Position numbers and translations under genes: made by a program. A DNA stretch of 64,000 bases from Timema cristinae (Eukaryota; Arthropoda; Insecta; Phasmatodea; Timematidae), in the NCBI GenBank assembly GCA_039000515.1, contig JBCFYV010000012.1, positions 91,951,588 through 92,015,587 of the forward strand, read 5' to 3'. The first letter of the stretch is position 1. Each line of letters starts with the position of its first letter. Shown here piece after piece: positions 12,828-22,930 of this stretch. A model generated the notes under the pieces. That model was not told the DNA's origin, made no database searches, and saw only the letters and a program-made list of their open reading frames with translations.

Positions 12828-12904
12828 ATAAACCATACCTATCCTATTAAATTGACATGGCATAGCTGAGAGATGGTTATAGCAAGAGGATAGGTATGGT
12901 TTAT
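12828..12904. repeat. Perfect 18-bp inverted repeat
   Basis: ATAAACCATACCTATCCT at 12828-12845 is exactly reverse-complemented at 12887-12904, with a 41-nt loop. It could be the hairpin end of a small transposon. Its function is unknown. Confidence 0.7.
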
Positions 12905-12944
12905 TTCTACCGCTGTTAACTGCTTCACTGCCCATACTAAGGCC

Positions 12945-13066
12945 TCGCTATCGTGTTACACTAGACTGCCAAATTACAGGGAAATTAGCGTATAACCCGA
13001 ACAGGTAGTAAGACGCGGTGCTAAATATTATTATTACAGGGAAATTGAGGTTGAATCTTGGTCAGG
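12945..13066 (+). repeat. SINE type B fragment carrying a truncated SINE insertion
   Basis: Remnants of a type B head (TTACACTAGACTGCC, then GAGGTTGAATCTTGGTCAGG) are split by 12987-13032. The inserted piece is only the common SINE tail (CCCGAACAGGTAGTAAGACG, then GGTGCTAA and an ATT run). It is flanked by ATTACAGGGAAATT at 12973-12986 and 13033-13046. Confidence 0.75.
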
Positions 13067-13374
13067 TGTATTGAGGTTAAAAATAACACAAGCATTAAAG
13101 TAGTGCCAAGTCAATTAAGACCCCATCTCGTGGATGATTAACAAGGACATTATATACTGATTTAAGTTCTAACAAGAAAATGTATCAGTGTGGTACAATA
13201 TATTCTTAACTTGAAAGCAGCGAAATCAAGACTAATTTAATTATATCAATTTTAAAAAATAATTATTTTTCGATTTTATTTTATTTTCAAAATACGGTAA
13301 AACAATTTCATTGGTCTCAATCCCAATGTTTTTATAGAGTGAACATTGAAAACCATATCATTATGCAATGTCTG

Positions 13375-14420
13375 GTTCAAGCTGTATTATTTAAGTTAGA
13401 TGGGTGCTTTCTGTGGAAACAGATAGGCTCTTAAAAGATGTGTGCTTTGAGCTGTATACCTACCTTAGCTGGGAGCTATCTGTGGGATGAGGCAGGCTCT
13501 TAAAGACATGTACTTTGAGCTGTATTACCTATCCAAAGGCAGTTCTCACATTTCATTTTCAATAAATCACTTACTATGATTCATTTTTAATTAAAATGAA
13601 AATGAAAGGAATTTGTTCACATGTACCATTGGTCATGATGAGACTGATCAACTACAATTTCATCTATAGAAATAGTATTGTATAAAATTAACGTGAACTG
13701 TAGTTCGTGAAATGTGTGTGCAGTTATTGCATGAGCTATCAAATAAAAATAAGCGTAGATAAGTTTGTCAACAAACAAATTTCATTGGAGGCTGTCTGGC
13801 CCGTTAAGAATGATGTCAACACGAGTCAAAGCTAGATTATATATTATTATTATTATTATTATATTAGCACCGCGTCTTACTACCCGTTCGGGTTATACGC
13901 ACTTACGCTAATGTGTAATGGTAGGGTGATTGTGAGATGAAATAGAGAACCTACAGTTTAGCGTGGAATCCGAACCACGGTGGAGGCCTGGCATTCCCCA
14001 CATTCACAAGATGTCTTGTCAGAGGTGAAGGAAGGGTTTGGTAATCAGATAAATCTGTGCCGGGACCGGGGATTGAACCCCGGCCGCCAGCACAGAAGTC
14101 TGACACCTTACCCCTAGACCGCCAGGTCACCTACATCAAAGCTAAATAACAATTAAAGATTAAATCCAATACAAAGTTACAAGTGCTAGCAGTATAGTAG
14201 TGAATTTACATAAATCTATACATTGTCATGATGAATGATACATGTGAACAAATTTAGTTCATTTTCATGAAAAATGAATCATTGAAAATGACACGTGATA
14301 ACTCTACTTAAGTTAGGTGTTATCCCTAGGATGAGCCTGGTCCAAGCTGTATTACTAGGCCTAAGTTAGGTGTAATTTGATAGGTGGAAGAGGGGTAGAC
14401 AGGCTCTTAAGTGATTTAAA
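13375..14420. repeat. About 70-bp minisatellite interrupted by a foldback element
   Basis: Units containing AGCTGTATTA..TAAGTTAG and AGGCTCTTAA recur at about 13378, 13448, 13520 and 14335. The array is opened between 13540 and 14310 by an element whose ends are inverted repeats. The left arm has AGTTCTCAC then TTTCATTTTCAAT and TTGTTCACATGTA. The right arm reversed has AGTTATCAC then TGTCATTTTCAAT and TTGTTCACATGTA. A type A SINE sits inside that element. Confidence 0.55.
13835..14135 (-). repeat. SINE type A, full-length minus-strand copy
   Basis: Reversed, it starts GTGACCTGGCGGTCTAGGGG, a tRNA-like A-box region, with a B box GGTTCAATCCCCGG. It ends with CCCGAACGGGTAGTAAGACG, then CGGTGCTAA and a TAA-type microsatellite. 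TCAAAGCTA flanks it at 13826-13834 and 14136-14144, a clear target duplication. Confidence 0.85.
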
Positions 14421-14788
14421 AATTGGTTTTGGATGTGGAAAGGGGAGCAATTTGAGGTAATCCGCGAGAAACTCCTAGCTTCAAGTAGCCATTAATTGTT
14501 TACAGTAGAATTAATACCATCTACTTCTAGCCTAATTTTTTTTAGTAACAGCACATCTGCTTACTAGTTTAAAGGGCCCCTAAGTTTGATTTTAAACGGG
14601 GATGGAAATTAATTCTTAAAAGCTTAAATTTTTTGTTATATTTGTTCAGCAACAAATTTAGCAATCTTATAAAATTATTAGATATACTGGTAACTAAAGT
14701 TAAATATTATTTAGTTTTGTCATAACTTATAGAGGAAATTTTAAAAAGGCAAAGGGACATGTCCGATCCAAAGTAAGAGGACAACTAA

Positions 14789-15306
14789 TGCCAAAATCAT
14801 GATCAACTTAAGGTTCACTTAACTTTCATGTATAGTAACGGTTCTCCTTGTGTCGTGTCATCATGATGCAGTTAACATTCACTTAACTTCAGAGTTGTCC
14901 AGGGGAGAACTGTCGGTAACCGTTCAGTGAAGGGTTTCGTGTGTTCTAGCCAGCCAATCATTTTGCAAGCCACCAACACAGCTATTTAGTACTTCATTTG
15001 TTTGTTTATGGAATGCAGACAGCATCTTAGGTATAGTCTGTCAATATCTCTCAAACTTTAAAACGTATTAGCCACTTGTTACATTTTATTTTGTTTATCC
15101 AGTAAGCTTCTCTTGCAAGTACTTGTAGCCTAATCAGCCCTAAATACTTAAGTTTAATTTCAGTGAACAATTTGTTTTCAAACCATTCAAATTCATTGTC
15201 TGTGTTTTGCTCGAGTTATGTTAAATGAATCCTGAACACACACTAATTTCTTAAGTCAAGTTGAACATTATGTTAAATGAAGGTTAAAGTGACAGTGATC
15301 CTGGCA
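14789..15306. mobile_element. Harbinger-like MITE
   Basis: The left end is TGCCAAAATCATGATCAACT. The right end reversed is TGCCAGGATCACTGTCACTT. The interior matches 1-297 around 15165-15270. The flanks are TAA (left) and TCT (right), so the 3-bp duplication has decayed or the right end is slightly misplaced. No transposase is encoded. Confidence 0.6.
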
Positions 15307-15446
15307 TCTAAGTTGGTTTGGTTCTCTGATAAAATAACCTAAGTAATTTAACTTTATTTGGATTTTATATTAAAAAAAGGTATATTTAATTGTATAATAT
15401 GAGGATGAATAAATAGTTCACAGTGATAAATAATAACTTTGGTCAG

Positions 15447-15603
15447 ACCCACTTCAGTGACTCCATGGTCTAAGGCGCTTATCTCGCAATAGATTAGACT
15501 GCCGAGGACGGGGAGATTGTTGTTCGATCCCGGTCAGGTGTACTGTGGGTGGTTTCCCACTCTATGCAAATATGGGTACTACTGTTTAGAGAAATAAATA
15601 CCT
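15447..15603 (+). repeat. SINE type B, head and body
   Basis: tRNA-like head: CTTCAGTGACTCCATGGTCT then AAGGCGC, with B box TGTTCGATCCCGGTCAGG. The body has GGTGGTTTCCCACTC and TGCAAATATGGGTAC. The common tail is missing, so the 3' end is truncated. Confidence 0.7.
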
Positions 15604-15895
15604 TCAATTCACAAACATTTGGGTTTGAATTAGCATGAATCCAATATCAAACTAAAATAAATGTGACTTTATTACTGTCATAATTTTGGCCAGTCAACTG
15701 GATAAAGTGATTGGTTGTATTAAGCCAAATTAATTAACAAGTACCTATTTAGTTTTATGTTTTTATTTTATTGAGTTATCACAACTTATTAATTAGTTTT
15801 TAGAGTTTCAATCAATTAAAAGTATGTATATGATTACAAATTTGCAAAACTATTTGACTATATTTGTTCTATATAGATATATGGTTGAGTTGTTT

Positions 15896-16065
15896 TTATA
15901 TATATATATATATATATAAAAAAAATAAAATGAAGATATGAATATTGAAGGGAAAACAATTTTGTTTGGAATAAAAGTGTTATGATATATATATATATAT
16001 GTGTGGTGTGTTGTAAAAATCATTAAAAAAATTATTCCAAACAAAATTGTTTTCCCTTCAATATT
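15896..16065. repeat. (TA)n tract and perfect 34-bp inverted repeat
   Basis: A TA dinucleotide run at 15896-15918 is followed by a perfect hairpin. The arm at 15941-15974 (starting AATATTGAAGGGAAAAC) is exactly complementary to 16032-16065. The loop is 57 nt and contains a second TA run. Either arm alone is AT-rich and non-coding. Confidence 0.8.
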
Positions 16066-18517
16066 TAAATTTTCATTTTACTGACTAAAAGTGGCCACTC
16101 AGACACTAAAAAATGTTTCAGCATAATTCCCAGTTTTCCTGGGGAAAAAAATTTTCTCTCAATATTTAAAAGATCTTTTCCACTGATTGTGAGATTTTGA
16201 ACAAATGAATCTGAACAAAAATATTAAGTAAAATGTGTGCTGAACAGACTGCCATATTTTAGAAGGAACGTGAATAAGTATTTCTACCCAATGACCTAGG
16301 CTATTGAATTCTCAGAATCTTACACACCTCATCATCCTAAAACATCAATTATGTTTTAAAACACATTACATTACTTGAACATGGATCTTTGTAAAAAAAA
16401 AAAATCCTGTCTTCCGTGGATAGACTTCACCATGAGCCAACACAGGTAGTCTAATTTTCATAAGAACCCAGTTATTTGAAAAGTGGAAAATTATGTTGCC
16501 ACAATGGTAGGAAAAAAAAAATCACAGCTGTATTTACATTCTTAGCCTGTTAGTTAGTAATATAAAGATAACAAAGTAATGAAAAAGGGAGTATTATTGG
16601 AAACTTTTGATAAACTTTATAATCAATAAATCAAATTAACATTTTTCAGATTGTCAAATTTTTGTGGCTTTCAATCACTCACTAATGATCCTCCAATATA
16701 GGCTTCCCATAAAATCAGGGTTTAGAATTCCTGCCTCCCCCTCAAAAAGATTATTCAGGATACAGCCATAAAATTACTCCACATCCTCATCACACTTTAA
16801 GGTCTGGATCAGAACTTTATTCCACTTGTGGTGTGAGTTCAGCTTAGAGTATAGAGTAGACAAGTCAAACAGTAGTTTGTATACAAATGTGCTACAACCA
16901 ATGGCGGTGGAACCTAGTTTGTGTGTGGTGGAAGTAATTAGTATGAAAAAGGTTTTAGAAAAGCTTATTCACCAAGTTAAATATGAGTCCAGGAACACTC
17001 CTCCAGAAAATGTCTGAAAATTGTATGGTCCATGTGTGGAATCTTTTTAAAATTAGATTCCTCTACAAGATATATGGATTAGTCCTGTTTCCCAACATTT
17101 TTTTGAAATTAAATATCCTTAGAAATTATTCAGAATGTTCCTCTCTAGGAAATATTCTTAAAATTAGATTCTTCACTTAAGCTATTTGAGGTCGGCCTTG
17201 TCTCCCCCCCCCCCCCTTCCCAACACATTTTTGAAATATGAATGTCTCTTGAAGTGCAATCCTCTCCTGGGGGCTCAGAGGGGGAAGGAATTAACAACTA
17301 TATGCCTCTAGAAGCTATTTGGAGTAGTCACTACCCAGTTATTTTTTTTTATTTGTTTGCTTCTATAAGTAATTAAAGTTGGATTCAAGGCCATCTTTCA
17401 TCTTAATATTTGAGAATATCAAAGGGGAATGAAATATAGGGGCCAAATTTATTCAAGGACAGAGGGAAGGGTGGGGGGATGGAGGGGAATTGTCCCCGGT
17501 TCCACCGCCACTGACTACACCTCACAATGATAACACAAAAACTATGGTAGGAAACAGGAAATAAGAAACTCGTATAAAACACAAACATAGTCACCATTTT
17601 TATTAATACTATTTTATAGGTATTGCTATGATCCATCAAAAGTGACACCTGCAGATCACATGACTTGATTAAGATTGTTTTAATAAATATTGTAATTGTC
17701 AAACAATGATCTTCATATTTGAATTTGACTGTGCATGTGCGTGCTAAATACCTCTTGATTAACTAGACAAGACATGTTGGCAGCCGTGTTAATAATATAG
17801 ATGTAAAGTGTGTGATTTTTCTGGAAATTTAATACAAAATTGAGTTTAAGAAAATTCATGAAGCCTGGTTTGGTCACACCTTTGATTAAAGGCTCTTGAT
17901 ACTGCCAAATTCCCAGACAGGTGGTAAAATTCAAGTACTTTTCCCAAGTTTTTCTCTGGTGCTTAAAATTCAAGCATTATTTCCAGTTTATTTGATTAAT
18001 GACGACCCTGTGACTATATCATGTCCCTGAATTAATATTACTACTTTCATCATTTCATATTAAAAATATGAATAGTGAAATATTAACATGTCTCTATCCC
18101 ATTTGAGTTTGAGTTGAAAGTAAATTATAAGAGGCAGGGGAAGAGTGAATTGTGAATGACTTATTATTACTAGCAGTTTTCAGCACGGTGCCTTCTTGTG
18201 ATGTGGTTTGCCTCAGCAAAAACATTTGTAATATCTTAGGCAATGTTTTATGTGTGTGTTTGAACATTGATGTTACTGGCAAGAAGTATTTTGTGTGTGT
18301 CTTTGACTTAAATGTCACAGTAAAAAATGAGCCATTTTTATAAAAGATGTTTTAGGATTAGTTGAACATTTGGATATGTAAGTTCAACTTGGAGGAGGGG
18401 CTGAGGAGTGATTTGTTTACTTTCAATATTAACTTTAATGGGATACTGTAGAGAAACAAACAATCAATCAATTTTTTTAGTTACTAAACAAAAATTATTA
18501 AATCAATACTACTACAA
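16066..18517. other. Non-coding stretch with low-copy repeats
   Basis: No supported gene. 16430-16560 resembles 23125-23240 (shared CATAAGAA, TTATTTGAAA and TGTATTTACATT), so it belongs to a dispersed repeat. 16990-17300 carries related short blocks (TTTTTGAAAT then AATATCCTTAG-like) around a poly-C run at 17203-17216. The short open frames here are uninformative. Confidence 0.4.
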
Positions 18518-18799
18518 TTAGTTTTTTGAAAGAAGTGACGGCGAAACATTTTTTTCAAAAATTGTTCTAGGTACAAATTTCTTTAATTTTAAACTGTCTA
18601 CTTCAATGGAGTCTTTCGATAAATTTTCATCCAGTAGTCGTTCTTCTCGCTTTTCTTCAATACTACTTCTCTCGTATGGTGTGTATTTATCTGAAACTAG
18701 ACCCTCCACTTTGTAGCCAATTATACCGATGATGGCAGCAACGGGTAATGTGATATATGGTGCGTAGCTACGTAGGACTGCTAGCAGCACTGGTAACAT
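18518..18799 (-). CDS. SMIM12: SMIM12 (small integral membrane protein 12) homologue
   Basis: The ORF of 93 aa on the minus strand matches the roughly 92-aa vertebrate SMIM12 in length and layout. It has an N-terminal LPVLLAVLRSYAPYITLPVA and VAAIIGIIGYKVE, which form the single membrane-spanning helix. Then come a charged segment with S.EEKREERLLDE, a short spacer, and a C-terminal SLKLKKFVPRTIFEKN. I chose the ATG at 18799..18797 because the family starts with M-W/L-PVL. The frame is open further upstream, but a CTCTAG acceptor at about 18821 suggests the 5' UTR is spliced there. The molecular function of SMIM12 is not established. No truncation is visible. Confidence 0.85.
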   Translation of the reverse strand: MLPVLLAVLRSYAPYITLPVAAIIGIIGYKVEGLVSDKYTPYERSSIEEKREERLLDENLSKDSIEVDSLKLKKFVPRTIFEKNVSPSLLSKN

Positions 18800-18822
18800 T
18801 GTCAGTGTTTCAGCACACCTAG

Positions 18823-19735
18823 AGATTAAAAGATGATGAGTATGGTCCAATATTATGCCGAAAGATGAAGCACCGCTTACAAATTAGTATTGGATTAAAA
18901 GTTCATATTTAATTTGTGTGTACAAAATACCCATACACTTAAATATAAAGTTAGAGAACATATTGTGGCATATAATAGGTTTGATGAACTAATGGAAGTA
19001 GAACTCAATAAAACATTTCTGATACAATATCTTGATTGGATTTAACTACTTTTTTTTTGCCAGGAATATGTTTTTTTTTTTCCTATCGAAATTTTTTAAC
19101 AATTAGAATTCTCCATATTTATGTAATCACTAATTAAAAACGGTTTGATCACTATTTGATTAACAGCTGTAGAGTTTATTGTGTTAACCTCATGATTTAT
19201 ATTCTCAAATGTTAGCAGCTTCTTGGTCGATTTAGCTCGATTGCAGACTCATGCCAATGAGATTTTTTTAAAATCCTTATCTACCCAGAGTGTTTTGTTG
19301 TGCCTTGCAGACAAAGCTATAGTGTTGGAAATTGAATGGAAGATTTTATCAAGACTTATTTTTGTATATGTACAGTTTAGGCCACATCTTGGAATCAATT
19401 AGTTAAGTATACAGTAGGGTAAATAATTTTAATTTATCAAAAAGGACTACTAGCCCATGGCCAAGATTAAATGTAGGCCTAAGATGGCTTGATAGCGAAC
19501 ACACAAAATATAACTAGTTTTTTTTTTGCTAGAGAAAACTTGAAAGTGACTTGGTTGCATATTCCATGTTGGTTACTATGTGGCCATACCTCTATACACT
19601 GCCTTTAATAGACCTGTGGTTAGCCACATTGTTACACTACCTGTGTCACATGAGATATACCTATCAATGAGTATATAATAACTTTTTAAAGCTTAAAAAT
19701 AAACAGAAAAAGGTTGTTTATTTTTATTTGGGGTA
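18823..19735. other. Upstream of SMIM12, no coding sequence seen
   Basis: AT-rich. It should hold the 5' UTR exon and promoter of SMIM12 (minus strand), but these could not be pinpointed. One TAGGCCTA octamer lies at 19474. Confidence 0.4.
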
Positions 19736-19739
19736 TTTA

Positions 19740-22730
19740 ATATTCATTTTGTGAACCAACTGATGCCATCAGAGGTGTTAAGGTGGGGTGCCCAGCAGAA
19801 GAAAAGGACAAGTTTGAGGAAGATCTATGGAGGCATATGGCAATAGTAATGGGGGATCTTAAAGCAAAAGTAGGAAAAGAAAGAGGAGGTTTTGAGGAGG
19901 TATTAGGGAAAGAAGAATGGGGAGAGAGAAACAAGGATGGTAAAAGGCAGTTTGAGTTATTTGCAAGAAATTAAATAAAAATGGCAACCAGCTGGTATAA
20001 GAAGGAAAAAGAAAGCTATATGATCAATAACTTGATACAGTTGGAATGGGGAGCATAGATCAGTGATAAGACTACTTTCTCATTCATGATGAAATGAAAA
20101 GACAGACTGTAAACATCGAGGTAATACCAAGTATGTCCTTAGATAGTGACCGTCAGGTTATTGGTGGTAGACATAAAGGGATGGGAATGTAGGAAAAAAG
20201 GTAGTAATAAGAGAAAGAAGAATAAGGGTGTGAAGGCTAGAAAATGGAGAGGAAAGAGATATGTACCTAAGAAAGGCAATAAACTTAATACCTAAGAAAC
20301 GCAATGAACTTAATGCCCAAGGATGAGTTGCAAAGTGTTGAGGTTGGATGGGAAAGGTTTAAGAACAGTTTGGTGGGAGCTACAGAGGAAGTATGTGGGA
20401 AGACAAGTGATAAGAAGAAGAGGAAGTGGAAGTGAAAGGAGACACCCTGGTGAAATGACAGGGTGAAGAAACCTGTGGAGGAGAATAATAACACATTCCG
20501 GAGGAGTTTTTAAGAATAGGAATGAGGAAACAATGAAATAATGTAGGGAAAAGAAGAAAAGAGCAAAGTGAGTTTTATGGGAAGCCAGGAAGGATTGGAT
20601 ACAAAATGGACAGAAATGCTAGAACAGGATGCAGAAGAAAGTAAGACGGTGTTATGTAGTCAGGTAAGAAACAGGAGGAGAGAGAAAATCCAAGAAAATA
20701 GAATTATATATGAAGGAGGAAGAACGTTGAAGACAGGAGCTGAAGAAAAGGATCTATATATTTTGAGAAGATTTTCAATCTGGAACAGGAAAGGGATGAG
20801 AGTGAAATAGAGGAGGTAGAAATAGCAGCAAGAGGAGGAAATATGTTCCACATGGAAATAGGTGGAGGACGTATTAAAGAGGATGAAACAAGGTAAAGCA
20901 TTGAGTGTCGACAAGTGACTGTGGAAATTATAAGAACCGCAGGTGAAGCAGATATACAATGGTTATAAAGGGTGCAGATAGTGATTTGGAAGGAGAACAG
21001 GTAGGCCTACCGGGAGACTGGAAAATTGGAGTTATAATACCTATTTTCAAGAAAGGAGACAGGAAGAGGTGTACAAATTATAGAAGGATAGTGCTGATAT
21101 GTTATTGTTAGATACATGAACGTTTCGTGGTCGTGAAAAATGTGATTACAAAAAATGTGTTTAAAGGGTGGTTTTAAGTTTAGAATAATTCTTTTAAACT
21201 TTGGAATCAGTTTTTATAATTTTTTATACTGCAAACGCCGATTAAATTTGATGTTTACTCGTTGAGTTGCAAATTTAAACATACATTTCACATTTAATTT
21301 GTGAATTATAAAATTTCAAACTAAAATACCAAAAAATTGATATGTTGATAAAAATATTTGCTAGTTTGTTAAGAAATTTTTCTGTTCAAAGTTCAAACTA
21401 TTAATGAGAATTTAATTTAGTAGAATTATATTTTTATGTAATAATTATTTACAGGTTAATGGTGAATATTTAAATGTATATTTTATTGTTATAATTTACA
21501 TATACTGCATACACTATAAATTAGGTAAGACAATTTTTTTTGCAGGTTAAATAATAGGCCTATATTAGAATTTGTGAAATTGAGATGTTACTACAATTTA
21601 AACTGGAACACTTTTAGAACATTTGAAGCTTGTAGATATACACTATTGTCATGCCTACTAATCCTTGTCAGTTTTGATCAGTTATAGTAACCTACTAAGC
21701 ACAAACTACAGTTGGATGGTAAGGATTAATCTGTTGCAACACTGTATTTAGTCTTTTAGTTTTTTAAGGTAATGTAATTTAATATTTACTCTTAGGTCTT
21801 TAAGGAAATTTAGGAGGGAAATGTTGTAAGATCTAAACACAAAATGTATTTTCTAAAATTAACTATATAAAAAAAGTATCAGAATTTCTATCACCGCTAT
21901 TCAACATTTATTTGCACATTTTGGTTCACTTTTATTTATCAAAAAGTTCAGGTCTCTAGCTAGTGTACAAAAATATGAGAAGATACTGAAAAAGACATTA
22001 AGAAATAAAATAAAAAAATGGCGGAGAGAGGAACAGCATGGATTTAGTTAAGAGAGGTCTACAATAGACTTGATCTTTGCCATATGACAGATGATGAAAA
22101 GAAGGTATGAATTTGGGAAAGCCTGGTAATGGTATCCATGGATGTGGGGAAGTCATATTACAGCATGGATAGAAATGAAGTTTGGAAAGTGATGAAGGAG
22201 GCTGAAAAGGAAAGAGGAGTTGTAATGAGAGTGAACAGCATATGTATGAGGATAATAGGAGTTGTGTTCAGAAAGAGATTGTAAGTGTTGTACACGGTGT
22301 ACTTTGTACCCATTGTCACACATGCAACATAAACATGGACAATGAATGTAAGAGAAACTAGGACAGTGGAGGCAATGGGAATGAAGTTTGTGAGGAGCAT
22401 GTCAGCTGTCACGAGGCGAAACAAGATTAGGAATGAATTATTCTAGGTAAGAGTGGGGGGGTACAGGGAGTACATGAGATAGTAGAGGAAGCAACACTGA
22501 GATGGTTTGGTATGTAATGAGAATAGAGAAGTAGAGGATGCCAAAGAAAATGATAGAAATGAAGTACCGTATGTAGAAAATAGACTGCAAGGGAAGCCAA
22601 GAAAGAGATGGAGAGGAGTAGAAAGCAAAAAGTGTGCAAGTGAGAGGTTAGAGGAAGATGGAGGCATTTTACTAGAGTGACCCGGCCAAAGACTGGAAAC
22701 AGTTGATGGTGATGGTATCAGCATGGGACT
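19740..22730 (+). mobile_element. Degenerate LINE (endonuclease and RT), interrupted
   Basis: Broken frames read like the endonuclease/RT proteins often labelled craniofacial development protein 2-like. They include EEDLWRHMAIVMGDLKAKVG near 19810-19870, then GGFEEVLG, WGERN.DGKR, SYMI near 20010 and MKRQTVNIE near 20095. Further on come GDWKIGVIIPIFKKGDRKR near 21020-21070, EEQHGFS..RSTIDLIFA near 22030-22080, and a C-terminal region with QGKPRKRW near 22590. AG-rich coding composition sets it apart from the surroundings. Many stops and frameshifts, plus a missing central RT block, show it is dead. 21105-21960 does not fit the reading and looks inserted. Confidence 0.7.
21105..21960. other. 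AT-rich block inside the LINE relic
   Basis: Base composition switches abruptly from AG-rich LINE coding to AT-rich non-coding at about 21105 and back at about 21960, where the reading resumes with the RT. It probably represents another insertion, but no terminal repeats or target duplication were recognised. Confidence 0.4.
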
Positions 22731-22830
22731 TACAAAACAATTTAACATTCTATGTTTCAACATCAAGTATTTTAAGAATCAAATAGCCAAAGCTATTATA
22801 TTTGTTTTAGTGAGGATTTACTCACAATTA

Positions 22831-22920
22831 GATATCATATTCTGAAAATTGAAAAATGACAGCTGGGTATGGGATTGATTCCAGTGTCCAGGTGTCATTT
22901 TTAAATTTTCAGAATATATC
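22831..22920. repeat. Hairpin-forming inverted repeat
   Basis: 22831-22861 (ATTCTGAAAATT then AAAAATGACA) pairs with 22893-22920 over about 28 bp with small bulges. The loop is about 31 nt. A structured RNA or a transposon end are both possible. Confidence 0.55.
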
Positions 22921-22930
22921 AAGTATTTTG

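Noticed and set aside
14060..14130. tRNA-like A and B boxes as a tRNA gene
   Set aside because: Same head with the same body occurs three times with target duplications; it is SINE type A.
18152..18343. Open frame with a cysteine-rich sequence downstream of SMIM12
   Set aside because: Opposite frames are both open over the same stretch, there is no family resemblance, and the stretch is probably the 3' flank of SMIM12.
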